This document shows positions 1 through 6,446 of a DNA stretch of 15,682 nucleotides, piece by piece. Each line of letters opens with the position of its first letter. Within the stretch, counting starts at the first letter, position 1. Position numbers and translations under genes: made by a program. Source of the DNA: CAYSPU01 sp964432995 (lineage in GTDB: Bacteria > Verrucomicrobiota > Verrucomicrobiia > Limisphaerales > JAHDYP01); the NCBI GenBank assembly GCA_964432995.1, contig CAYSPU010000140.1, positions 1-15,682 on the forward strand, given 5' to 3'. A model generated the notes under the pieces. The model made no database searches. It had not been told where the DNA came from and worked only from the letters and a program-made list of their open reading frames with translations.

Positions 1-2
1 CC

Positions 3-602
3 GTAGAGGGGCAGGGTCAACATCGCCCGGGTACCGTGCCGCTGGACCATCTGCAAAACCTGCACGACTTGACCGTGGGCGTGGTGGGTTTCGGGCGCAT
101 CGGGCGGGAAGTGGTCCGGCGGCTGGTCGCCTTCCGAGGCGTCGTGCTGGTCCACGATCCCCTGGTCCCCGCTGCCGACATCGAGCAGACCGGCGCCCGC
201 GCCGTTGCTCTCGACGCGTTGCTGTCGGCCGCGGACGTCCTCACCCTGCACTGTCCTTCCACGCCCCAGACCCGTCGCATGATGAACCGCGAAGCGTTCG
301 CCAGACTCAAGCCCGGCGCCATCTTCGTCAACCTCGGCCGCGGCGATCTGGTGGAAACACCGGCGTTGATCGACGCGCTGCAGAACGGCCGCCTCCGCGC
401 CGCCGCCCTCGATGTGTTCGACCCCGAACCGATCCCTCCAGACCACCCGGTGCGGCAGATGCCCAATGTGATCCTGGCGCCCCACATCGCCTCGGCCAGC
501 CCCGCCGCCGTCAAGAAACTCCGCGAGACGGCCGCCCTCCTCGCCCTCAAGGCGGTGCGCGGCGAAGCCCTTCCCCACATCGTCAACGGGGTCGCCCCAT
601 GA
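3..602 (+). CDS. D-isomer-specific 2-hydroxyacid dehydrogenase, 5' end cut by window edge
   Basis: NAD(P)-dependent reduction/oxidation of a 2-keto acid/D-2-hydroxy acid in the cytoplasm; the substrate cannot be told from sequence. The frame is open to the left edge, and the first GTG (base 36) lies just before the Rossmann motif, so the N-terminal substrate domain lies outside the window. Counting from that GTG: dinucleotide motif GFGRIG at 18-23, ribose-binding Asp41 (LVHDP), catalytic Arg102 (NLGRGDLVE), Glu131 (DVFDPEP) and His150 (LAPHIAS). All residues expected of the family are present, so the visible part looks functional. The stop TGA (600-602) overlaps the ATG of the next gene, another enzyme of the same superfamily, which implies translational coupling. 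Phosphoglycerate dehydrogenase or glyoxylate/hydroxypyruvate reductase are alternatives; sugar-catabolic neighbours make a dedicated biosynthetic SerA less likely. Confidence 0.9.
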   Translation, partial: VEGQGQHRPGTVPLDHLQNLHDLTVGVVGFGRIGREVVRRLVAFRGVVLVHDPLVPAADIEQTGARAVALDALLSAADVLTLHCPSTPQTRRMMNREAFARLKPGAIFVNLGRGDLVETPALIDALQNGRLRAAALDVFDPEPIPPDHPVRQMPNVILAPHIASASPAAVKKLRETAALLALKAVRGEALPHIVNGVAP

Positions 603-1741
603 ACCCTTTCCGCGTCGCCCTCCTGCAGCACGATTACGCCTCGGTGGAAATCGAACGGCGCATCGTCGAACAGGCCGGCGGTCAACTCGTCGACACCGAC
701 ACCCTCCCCGGGGCGGAACGCCTGCCCGCCGCCGAAGAAGCGGACGCCCTCATCGTCCGCTGGCTGAAGGTGACCCCGGAGATCATCCGCCGCCTGCATC
801 GCTGTCGCATCATCATCCGGTATGGTGTCGGCTACGACAACGTGCACTACGAGGCCGCCACCGCCGCCGGCATCATGATCGGCCACTGCCCTCACTATTG
901 TCTCGACGAAGTGGCGACCCACGCGCTCGCCTTGTTGCTGGGCTGCGTTCGGGGAATCGTCGGCACCCAGTCGATGCTGGCATCCGGCGGCTGGAACGAG
1001 AATCCGCTGTTCCGCGCGGATCGCCTGGCCGGGCGCACCCTTGGGATCGTCGGGTTGGGCAACATCGGCAGCCGACTCGCCCGCAAGCTGGGCGGCTGGG
1101 AGATGCGCTTGTTGGCCCACGACCCCTTCGTGGATCCGGCCCACGCAGCCGCCCTGGGCGTCACGTTGGTGGACAGGGACACCTTGTGGCGCGAATCCGA
1201 CTACGTCTCCTTGCACGTCCCGCTGTTGCCGGAAACCCAGCACCTGGTGGGCGACCGGGCCTTCGCGTTGATGAAACCGGGAGTGGTTCTGGTCAATACC
1301 TCCCGCGGGCCGGTGGTGGACGAGGTCGCTTTGCGAACCGCCCTCGAGCGCGGCCAAGTCGCCGCCGCCGCGCTTGATGTCTTCGAACGCGAACCGCTTC
1401 CGCCGGACTCGCCCCTGCGCCGGCACCCGCGTCTCCTCCTGAGCAATCATGCGGCCTGGTATTCCGAGGATGCCTTGGCGGAATTGCATCGCAGCGTCGC
1501 CGAAGACGCCGTGCGCGTCTGCACCGGCGGCCTGCCCGTGGCGCTGGCGAATCCCGAAGTCCTCCATCACCTGGGTCGATTCCGCGAATGGACCCCCACC
1601 TGGAATGCCCAGTGGCGATGGAAACGCGCCGCCGCCCTGAAGCCGCAGAGTCCCGAACATCATGATTCCATGCAACGCCCTCCCTCAGCCCCCGCCCTCT
1701 CGCATCCGCTGGGAGCGGCTGTGCCCACCCAGCGGGGGTGA
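599..1741 (+). CDS. CtBP-like D-2-hydroxyacid dehydrogenase, 380 aa
   Basis: A complete second D-2-hydroxyacid dehydrogenase starting in the ATGA overlap at 599. Motifs: substrate-domain segment RYGVGYDNV (about 74-82), DEVATHALALLLG (103-115), dinucleotide motif GLGNIG at 152-157, Asp175 (AHDPF), catalytic Arg236 (NTSRGPVVDE), Glu265 (FEREPL) and His284 (NHAAWYSE). The HAAWYSE signature and the YCLDEVA segment are typical of the C-terminal-binding-protein-like (CtBP) branch, so it is not a recent duplicate of the gene before it. Relatives usually end near residue 320, whereas this protein has about 60 extra residues. The last 19 or so, from base 1684, read through a palindromic repeat whose right arm holds the stop codon. 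Substrate unknown; a sugar-derived 2-keto/2-hydroxy acid is inferred from context. Confidence 0.9.
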   Translation: MNPFRVALLQHDYASVEIERRIVEQAGGQLVDTDTLPGAERLPAAEEADALIVRWLKVTPEIIRRLHRCRIIIRYGVGYDNVHYEAATAAGIMIGHCPHYCLDEVATHALALLLGCVRGIVGTQSMLASGGWNENPLFRADRLAGRTLGIVGLGNIGSRLARKLGGWEMRLLAHDPFVDPAHAAALGVTLVDRDTLWRESDYVSLHVPLLPETQHLVGDRAFALMKPGVVLVNTSRGPVVDEVALRTALERGQVAAAALDVFEREPLPPDSPLRRHPRLLLSNHAAWYSEDALAELHRSVAEDAVRVCTGGLPVALANPEVLHHLGRFREWTPTWNAQWRWKRAAALKPQSPEHHDSMQRPPSAPALSHPLGAAVPTQRG

Positions 1742-1742
1742 G
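1684..1742. repeat. Nested palindromic repeat (family 2, copy 1) inside a gene end
   Basis: Left arm CTCAGCCCCCGC (1684-1695) pairs with right arm GCGGGGGTGAG (1732-1742) with one bulged G, and encloses a smaller hairpin CCGCT-GGG-AGCGG (1706-1718). Its start (CTCA.CCC...GCCCT) and end (AGCGGGG.TGAG) match the element at 3236-3287, so the two form a REP-like family. It covers the last codons and the stop of the CtBP-like dehydrogenase. It could also act as a transcript-end stem-loop, though no T-run follows. Confidence 0.6.
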
Positions 1743-1792
1743 GCGTTCTTCACCGCTCCATGGGTAACCACTGTGCTCGCCGCGTATCGCTC

Positions 1793-2884
1793 ATGAACGA
1801 ACACCATCCGAGCACTCCGTCGGCTCCGGGGCCTGTAGCGTATGCCACGCTTCACCGCTTTGTGGTGGATGCCTTCGAACGCGCCGGCGTGTCGGCCGCC
1901 GACGCCCAGGTGACCGCGGAGGTCCTCACCAAGACGGACGCCTGGGGCATCTTCACCCATGGCACGAAGAATGTCCGCGGGTATCTGCGACGACTGAAGG
2001 CCGGGGGCCTGCGCGCGACCGGCCGGCCCCGGGTCGCCGCGGAAGGCCCCGCCTGGGCCGTTGTGGACGGCGACTCCGCTCTCGGCATGGTCACCTCGGT
2101 GCTGGCCATGCAGACGGCGATCGCCAAGGCACGCGCCTGCGGCATCGCCTACGTGGGAGTGCGCAACAGTTGCCACTTTGGTGCCGCCGGTTACTACGCC
2201 TGGCTCGCGGCCCGCGAGGGCCTCATCGGCTTGAGCATGGCCAACGACATTCCCTCCGTGGCGGCGCCCGGCTCCCGCGGAGGCATCACCGGCAGCAACC
2301 CCATCGCCTACGCCGTCCCCGCCGGTCGCCATCCCCCCCTGCTGCTCGACATGTCCACCGCCACCGTCGCCGGCGGCAAGGTCTATGCCGCCCGCACTCG
2401 AGGCGAACGCATCCCGGACACCTGGCTCATCGGCGCCGACGGCCGACCCACCACCGACCCGAGCGGGTATCCGGACGTGGGCGCGCTCCAGCCCGCGGCC
2501 GGCCACAAGGGATATGGCCTCGCCCTGCTCATCGAAACCTTGTCCGGCATCCTGAGTGGTGCCGCCTTCACCTGGCGCGTCGGCACCTGGATGTGGGACG
2601 ACGGCACCCAACCCACTCACCACGGTGCCGCGTTTCTCGCCATCGACACCAATGCCATCATGCCCGCCGCCGAGTTCGCCCGCCGCATGGAGGCGCTCGT
2701 GGACGAAATCCACGCCGCTCCCCGAGCGGACGGTGTCGAACGCCTCTATGTGCCGGGTGAAATGGAGTGGGAACGGCACGCCCGCGCGACGGCGGAGGGC
2801 ATTCCCCTGCCCGCGGACGTCCGCGCCAGCCTCCTGGAAGCCGCCAAAATGACCGGCAACGACGGCAGCGCGTTCGCGGACTGA
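1793..2884 (+). CDS. Ldh_2-family NAD(P)-dependent oxidoreductase (malate/L-lactate/ureidoglycolate dehydrogenase type), 363 aa
   Basis: Member of the non-Rossmann malate/L-lactate dehydrogenase family (YlbC/AllD, ComC, YiaK, DpkA), which reduces 2-keto acids, including diketo sugar acids such as 2,3-diketogulonate, with NAD(P)H. Counting from the ATG at 1793: conserved His56 in FTHG (often SHG), RNSCHFGAAGYY at 124-135, GSNP at 167-170, DMSTATVAGGKV near 186-197, and the hallmark GHKGYGLALLIE at 237-248. The length fits the family. An in-frame ATG at 1760 would add 11 residues. Neither start has a clear Shine-Dalgarno; 1793 is chosen because the extra residues look like leader and recognisable homology starts only about 15 residues later. 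It follows two D-specific enzymes, so the cluster covers both stereochemistries of hydroxy acid. Exact substrate unknown. Confidence 0.88.
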   Translation: MNEHHPSTPSAPGPVAYATLHRFVVDAFERAGVSAADAQVTAEVLTKTDAWGIFTHGTKNVRGYLRRLKAGGLRATGRPRVAAEGPAWAVVDGDSALGMVTSVLAMQTAIAKARACGIAYVGVRNSCHFGAAGYYAWLAAREGLIGLSMANDIPSVAAPGSRGGITGSNPIAYAVPAGRHPPLLLDMSTATVAGGKVYAARTRGERIPDTWLIGADGRPTTDPSGYPDVGALQPAAGHKGYGLALLIETLSGILSGAAFTWRVGTWMWDDGTQPTHHGAAFLAIDTNAIMPAAEFARRMEALVDEIHAAPRADGVERLYVPGEMEWERHARATAEGIPLPADVRASLLEAAKMTGNDGSAFAD

Positions 2885-2902
2885 AGCGGAGCCCCCTTCC
2901 AT

Positions 2903-3055
2903 GAATCTCCCTATCTATTCTGGGATACCACTTCGCATGAAAGGTAGGGCGACCTCTCCGAGGGCGCCGCAAGACACAGTCTCCGAGCCCATTGTTTCCA
3001 ACGCGATGCGTAGACTTCCTCGCGAGTCCTGCTCGGAGTCGCGCCCTACCAGTTC
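2903..3055. repeat. Dispersed modular inverted-repeat element, copy A
   Basis: No gene is visible in 2885-3364; this is the first of three repeat elements there. Both ends match copy C (11869-12090): the leader GAATCYCCCTAYCYATTCTGG, and the tail CGCGATGCG...GAG(A/T)C...CTCGCGAG...CTCGGAGTCGCGC...CCAGTTC. Inside, GGTAGGGCG (2943) is inverted against CGCCCTACC (3042-3050), so an outer inverted repeat bounds 2943-3050. A 21-base hairpin GGCG-A-CCTC/TCC/GAGG-G-CGCC lies at 2948-2968 and recurs identically at 8536-8556 and 11914-11934. Confidence 0.75.
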
Positions 3056-3108
3056 TTGGAGTAACCTGTACAGAACTCTAACCCCCTCACCATGAACCTC
3101 CCATTTGA

Positions 3109-3193
3109 GGTAGGGACGCCCGGCCTCGGGCGTCCGGCGGTTCCCGGGGACGAGTCGCGATGGCCTGGACGCGCGGGGCCGCGCGTCCCTACC
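3109..3193. repeat. 85-bp double-hairpin element with GGTAGGGACGC ends
   Basis: Ends GGTAGGGACGC (3109-3119) and GCGTCCCTACC (3183-3193) are exact reverse complements. Each end also forms its own hairpin: GGACGCCCG/GCCT/CGGGCGTCC at 3114-3135 (9 bp) and GGACGCGC/GGGGCC/GCGCGTCC at 3167-3188 (8 bp). It is preceded by CCATGAACCTCCC, which resembles the leader of copy A, so it may be a diverged or shortened member of the same family. REP-doublet or MITE-like; no coding role seen. Confidence 0.7.
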
Positions 3194-3235
3194 TGCCTGT
3201 TCAGGGGCGCAATGCGCGAATGGCTTCGGCGGGTT

Positions 3236-3287
3236 CTCACCCCAGCCCTCCCCCTCCGCGAGGGAGAGGGGGGCGTAGCGGGGTGAG
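3236..3287. repeat. Palindromic REP-like repeat (family 2, copy 2)
   Basis: CTCACCCC (3236-3243) is inverted against GGGGTGAG (3280-3287), and the interior CCCTCCCCCTC / GAGGGAGAGGGG forms a strong purine/pyrimidine stem round CGC. Similar CTCACCCC...GGGGTGAG palindromes are seen between genes in many GC-rich bacteria. It lies about 75 bases upstream of the SDR start and would form a long hairpin in any transcript entering the five-gene operon. It is related to the repeat at 1684-1742. Confidence 0.65.
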
Positions 3288-3364
3288 GGCGATCCGGCTA
3301 GGTTCATGGACCCCATGCGCATCCAACCGTCACCCACAAGCGCCGCCGACATCCCCCACCGGAC

Positions 3365-4135
3365 ATGTTCTCTCTGCAAGATAAGGTGACGATCGTCACC
3401 GGCGCCGCCTCGGGCATCGGCGCCGCCATCGCCGACAGTTACGCCCGCGTCGGCGCCCTGGTCTACGTCGCCGACTGCAACCAAGCCGGAGCCGCCGCCG
3501 TGGTCCGCCGCCTCGAACAGGATGGTGGTCGAGCGCGGCTGGCCGTCATTGATGTTGCCAGCGAGGCCCAATGCCAAGCCCTGGCGGAGCGCGTCCTTTC
3601 CGAAAACGACAACCGCTGCGACGTGCTGGTTAACAACGCCGGCGTTGGGCACGTGGGTTCGATCCTCACCACCGACCCAGCCGACCTCGAACGGTTGTGG
3701 CAAATCAACCTCAAGGGCGCCTACTACCTGAGCCGCGCGCTCCTGCCGGCGATGATTGCGCGCCGCGCCGGTTCGATTATCAACCTGGCCTCCGTGGCCG
3801 GCATCACGGGCATGGAGTCGCGTTTCGCGTATACCGTCACCAAACACGCCGTGGTCGGCATGACGCGAGCCCTGGCGATGGACCACGGCCAAACCGGCGT
3901 CCGCATCAACTGCATCTGCCCCGGACGAACCCAGACGCCCTTCGTCGAGGCGCGGTTGAAGGAGTATCCCAACCCCCAGGAATACATCCAGCAACTCGTG
4001 GCGCCGCATGCGCTGAAACGGATGGCGCAGCCGTCGGAGATCGCCGCCGCGGCGGTCTATCTGGCCAGCGACGAGGCCGCGTTTGTCACCGGCAGCACGC
4101 TCGTCGTCGACGGGGGTTACACCGCCGGCAAATGA
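3365..4135 (+). CDS. SDR-family oxidoreductase (classical short-chain dehydrogenase), 256 aa
   Basis: Classical SDR, a cytoplasmic NAD(H)-dependent oxidoreductase acting on an alcohol or sugar hydroxyl. Seen: cofactor motif TGAASGIG at 12-19, Asp37 at the end of the second strand (favours NAD over NADP), NNAG at 90-93, Asn114, catalytic Ser143, Tyr156 and Lys160 (YxxxK, in YTVTK), PGRTQTPF after the sixth strand, and the GSTLVVDGGYTAGK C-terminus common in the family. Length is standard. It heads a run of five closely packed genes, and its stop TGA overlaps the ATG of the next gene (ATGA at 4132-4135). By context it would oxidise a sugar, polyol or sugar acid before phosphorylation and aldol cleavage by the kinase and aldolase downstream. 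The substrate cannot be read from sequence. Confidence 0.93.
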   Translation: MFSLQDKVTIVTGAASGIGAAIADSYARVGALVYVADCNQAGAAAVVRRLEQDGGRARLAVIDVASEAQCQALAERVLSENDNRCDVLVNNAGVGHVGSILTTDPADLERLWQINLKGAYYLSRALLPAMIARRAGSIINLASVAGITGMESRFAYTVTKHAVVGMTRALAMDHGQTGVRINCICPGRTQTPFVEARLKEYPNPQEYIQQLVAPHALKRMAQPSEIAAAAVYLASDEAAFVTGSTLVVDGGYTAGK

Positions 4136-5268
4136 CCTCGCGCGAACGAGTGCTCTGCGCCTTGAACCACGAGGAACCGGATCGAGTCCCGGTCTTCCTC
4201 GGCACGTCCGGCGTGACGACGCTGAACACAGCGGCCTACGACCGGCTGAAGGAGCACCTGGGTTTGCAGACCGAGACGCGGTCGTTCTGGCGTGCCCTGC
4301 AGTACGCCGTTCTCGACGAAGAGGTGATGACTCGTTTCCACTCCGATGGCCGCCCGCTCATCCCCGGACCGGCCCCCTCGACGCTCACTCGTGACCTGGG
4401 ACCTGACCGCTTCGTCGATCCCTGGGGCATCACCTGGCAACGACAACCGGGCAACCACTTCTACGACATCGCCGAGCACCCGCTCCGCGACGCGACCGTT
4501 GGCGACGTCGCGCGCTATCCCTGGCCAGATCTCGCGGACCCGAGTCGTTTTGCCGGACTCCGCGCGCGGGCGCGTGCGATCCGCGAAGCTGGTTATGCGG
4601 TCGTAGCGCTCAGCGGCATCAGCCCCTTCGAATTCAGCTACATGCTGCGCGGCATGGACCGCTGGTTTCTCGACCTCGCCTGCGACCACGAGTTCGTTCA
4701 CGCGCTCCTCCGTCGGTTGACCGACCTCATGCGTTCCGCCGTCGAGCAACTCCTGGCCGAGGCCGGCGATTACATCGATATTCTGATCACCGGGGACGAT
4801 CTGGGGAGCCAGAAGGCGCCGCTGGTCTCGACCACCATGTACCGCCAACTCATCCAGCCTTACCACGCCGAGTTGTTCCGCACGATCCGCAGCCGATCCC
4901 AGACGAAGATCTTCTATCACTCCGATGGCAACGTCCGGCCGTTGCTCGGCGATCTCATCGACATTGGCATCGACGTGCTCAATCCCGTCCAAGTCTCGGC
5001 CCGGGGAATGGGCGATACCGCCACCCTGAAGCGCGAGTTCGGAGGTCGGCTGGCCTTCTGCGGCGCGATCGACTCGCAGTGGGTGCTGCCACACGGCTCG
5101 CCCGACGACGTTCGCCAGGAAGTGCGGCGCCGCATCAAAGACCTCGCGCCCGGCGGAGGTTACATTCTGGCGTCCGTCCACTGCATTCAGCCGGACGTGC
5201 CACCGGAGAACGTCTGTGCCCTGTTCGATGAGGCCGTCGTGGCCGGACGCTACCCACTGAACTTCTGA
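4132..5268 (+). CDS. URO-D-superfamily protein 1 (MtaA/MtbA-like fold), 378 aa
   Basis: Belongs to the uroporphyrinogen decarboxylase/cobalamin-methyltransferase fold (URO-D) but lacks the haem-pathway signature (MRQAGRY-type N-terminal motif), so it is not HemE. Features: MTSRERVLCALNHEEPDRVP opening typical of the diverged branch, GDDLGSQKAPLVS (221-233), HSDG (263-266), NPVQVSARGM (284-293), CGAID (310-314) and HCIQPDVPPENV (350-361). In MtbA-type methyltransferases zinc is held by H-x-C plus a distant Cys. Here His263 and Cys351 fit the first and last ligands, but the middle one is Asp265. Translation starts within the SDR stop (ATGA), which fixes the start and argues that it acts in the same pathway. 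The reaction is unknown; methyl transfer or C-C bond chemistry on a sugar-derived compound is speculation. Confidence 0.85.
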   Translation: MTSRERVLCALNHEEPDRVPVFLGTSGVTTLNTAAYDRLKEHLGLQTETRSFWRALQYAVLDEEVMTRFHSDGRPLIPGPAPSTLTRDLGPDRFVDPWGITWQRQPGNHFYDIAEHPLRDATVGDVARYPWPDLADPSRFAGLRARARAIREAGYAVVALSGISPFEFSYMLRGMDRWFLDLACDHEFVHALLRRLTDLMRSAVEQLLAEAGDYIDILITGDDLGSQKAPLVSTTMYRQLIQPYHAELFRTIRSRSQTKIFYHSDGNVRPLLGDLIDIGIDVLNPVQVSARGMGDTATLKREFGGRLAFCGAIDSQWVLPHGSPDDVRQEVRRRIKDLAPGGGYILASVHCIQPDVPPENVCALFDEAVVAGRYPLNF

Positions 5269-5276
5269 GGCACGCA

Positions 5277-6446
5277 ATGTCACCCAAGGAGAGAGTGATC
5301 GCCGCCCTGGAGTTCGGGACGCCCGACCGAATCCCGGTCGGCGAGACGGGTGTGGACTATCCGATCACCGAAGCCGTCCTGGGCCGGCCCACACTCTACC
5401 GTGCCAAGTGGAAGGAATTCACCGCCCTCTGGGAGGGGCGCCGCGATGAATACGTCGCGTCCTGCAAACGCGATATCGTCGAGCTGGCACGAAAGCTCGA
5501 ACACGATGTCGTGCCGGTCTTCCTGGTCCCGTCGCGCCATGCGCAGGTCACCCCGCCGGAGTTCGTCGCGGACTACCGCTGGCGTCTGCCGGACGGACGT
5601 GTCTACGCCTTCTCCCCGGAAAGCGAAGGACACCCCTTTCTCGTCTCCAACCCCGAGGTCGCGTTGGACGACCTCGAAGAGATCCCCTTCGCGCTCGACG
5701 AGTCGGAGTTGGAGCTTGTGCGCCACGTGGTGAAGGAAATGGGTGACTCCCACTTCATCCTGGGGCGACCCGGCGACGGCGTGTTGCCGATCATGAAGTA
5801 CACCCTCGAATTCCTCCTCGCCGGCATGATCGAACGTCCGGAGGTCATCCACCGCATCATCGAGATCGAAACCCGCCACTGCATCCGGGTCAGCGAGGCG
5901 TTGCTCGACGCGGGTTGCGACGGCGTGCTGCCGACCAGCGATCTGGCCGGAAACAACGGCCCGTTGATGTCTCCACGGATGTTCCGCGAGTTCATCTTCC
6001 CCCGGTTGAAGGCCGAATGCGACGCCGTGCACGCCAAGGGGAAGTACCTCATCAAGCACACCGATGGACAGTTGTGGTCGGTTCTCGACCAGATGCTCGA
6101 GGCCGGGATTGACGGTTGGCAGGGCATTCAGCCAGAAATCGGGATGACCTTGCCCGCGCTCCAGGAACGCTATGGTGGGCGGTTGTGTTTCTGGGGCGGC
6201 GTCTCGATGCCGGCGCTGGTCGCGGGCACCAAGGAAGAGGTCGCCGAGGAAGTGCGTATCGCCTGCGAAAGCGCGCCCCCCACCGGCGGACTGGTGATCA
6301 CCTGCGCGAACAGCGTCATGGTCGGCGTGAGACACGAGAACTACCTGGCCCAACTCCGCGCGGCCAGACGCTACGGCCTCAGAAACAGCAACTCGCCGCC
6401 GCCGGCTTCCCAACCAGATCCCCCAGACGGCCCGGCAACCCTATGA
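5277..6446 (+). CDS. URO-D-superfamily protein 2 (MtaA/MtbA-like fold), 389 aa
   Basis: Second, distantly related URO-D-fold protein, 8 bases after the first, with TGAGG upstream as a weak ribosome site. Both begin M-x-x-(K/R)-E-R-V-(I/L) and keep the motif order, but most of the chain differs, so this is an old divergence and not a tandem copy. Features: TPDRIPVGE near 15-23, SDLAGNNGPLMSP (221-233), HTDG (261-264), GIQPEIGM (283-290), FWGGVS (305-310) and ITCANSVMVGVRHENYLAQ (341-359). His261, Asp263 and Cys343 occupy the places of the MtbA zinc ligands H-x-C...C, with Asp for the first Cys as in the neighbour. The last 20 residues are Pro/Ser-rich and probably disordered. The stop overlaps the kinase ATG by four bases. 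Function unknown; the two may form a heterodimer or act in sequence (inference). Confidence 0.85.
   Translation: MSPKERVIAALEFGTPDRIPVGETGVDYPITEAVLGRPTLYRAKWKEFTALWEGRRDEYVASCKRDIVELARKLEHDVVPVFLVPSRHAQVTPPEFVADYRWRLPDGRVYAFSPESEGHPFLVSNPEVALDDLEEIPFALDESELELVRHVVKEMGDSHFILGRPGDGVLPIMKYTLEFLLAGMIERPEVIHRIIEIETRHCIRVSEALLDAGCDGVLPTSDLAGNNGPLMSPRMFREFIFPRLKAECDAVHAKGKYLIKHTDGQLWSVLDQMLEAGIDGWQGIQPEIGMTLPALQERYGGRLCFWGGVSMPALVAGTKEEVAEEVRIACESAPPTGGLVITCANSVMVGVRHENYLAQLRAARRYGLRNSNSPPPASQPDPPDGPATL

Noticed and set aside
17..1675. Minus-strand open frame (552 codons) opposite the two D-hydroxyacid dehydrogenases
   Set aside because: The plus strand carries all catalytic and cofactor residues of two known enzymes. 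The antisense product is low complexity and rich in Gly, Arg and Gln.
4132..6446. HemE (haem biosynthesis uroporphyrinogen decarboxylase) for either URO-D-fold gene
   Set aside because: The N-terminal MRQAGRY-type signature is absent from both, and the genomic context is sugar catabolism, not tetrapyrrole synthesis.
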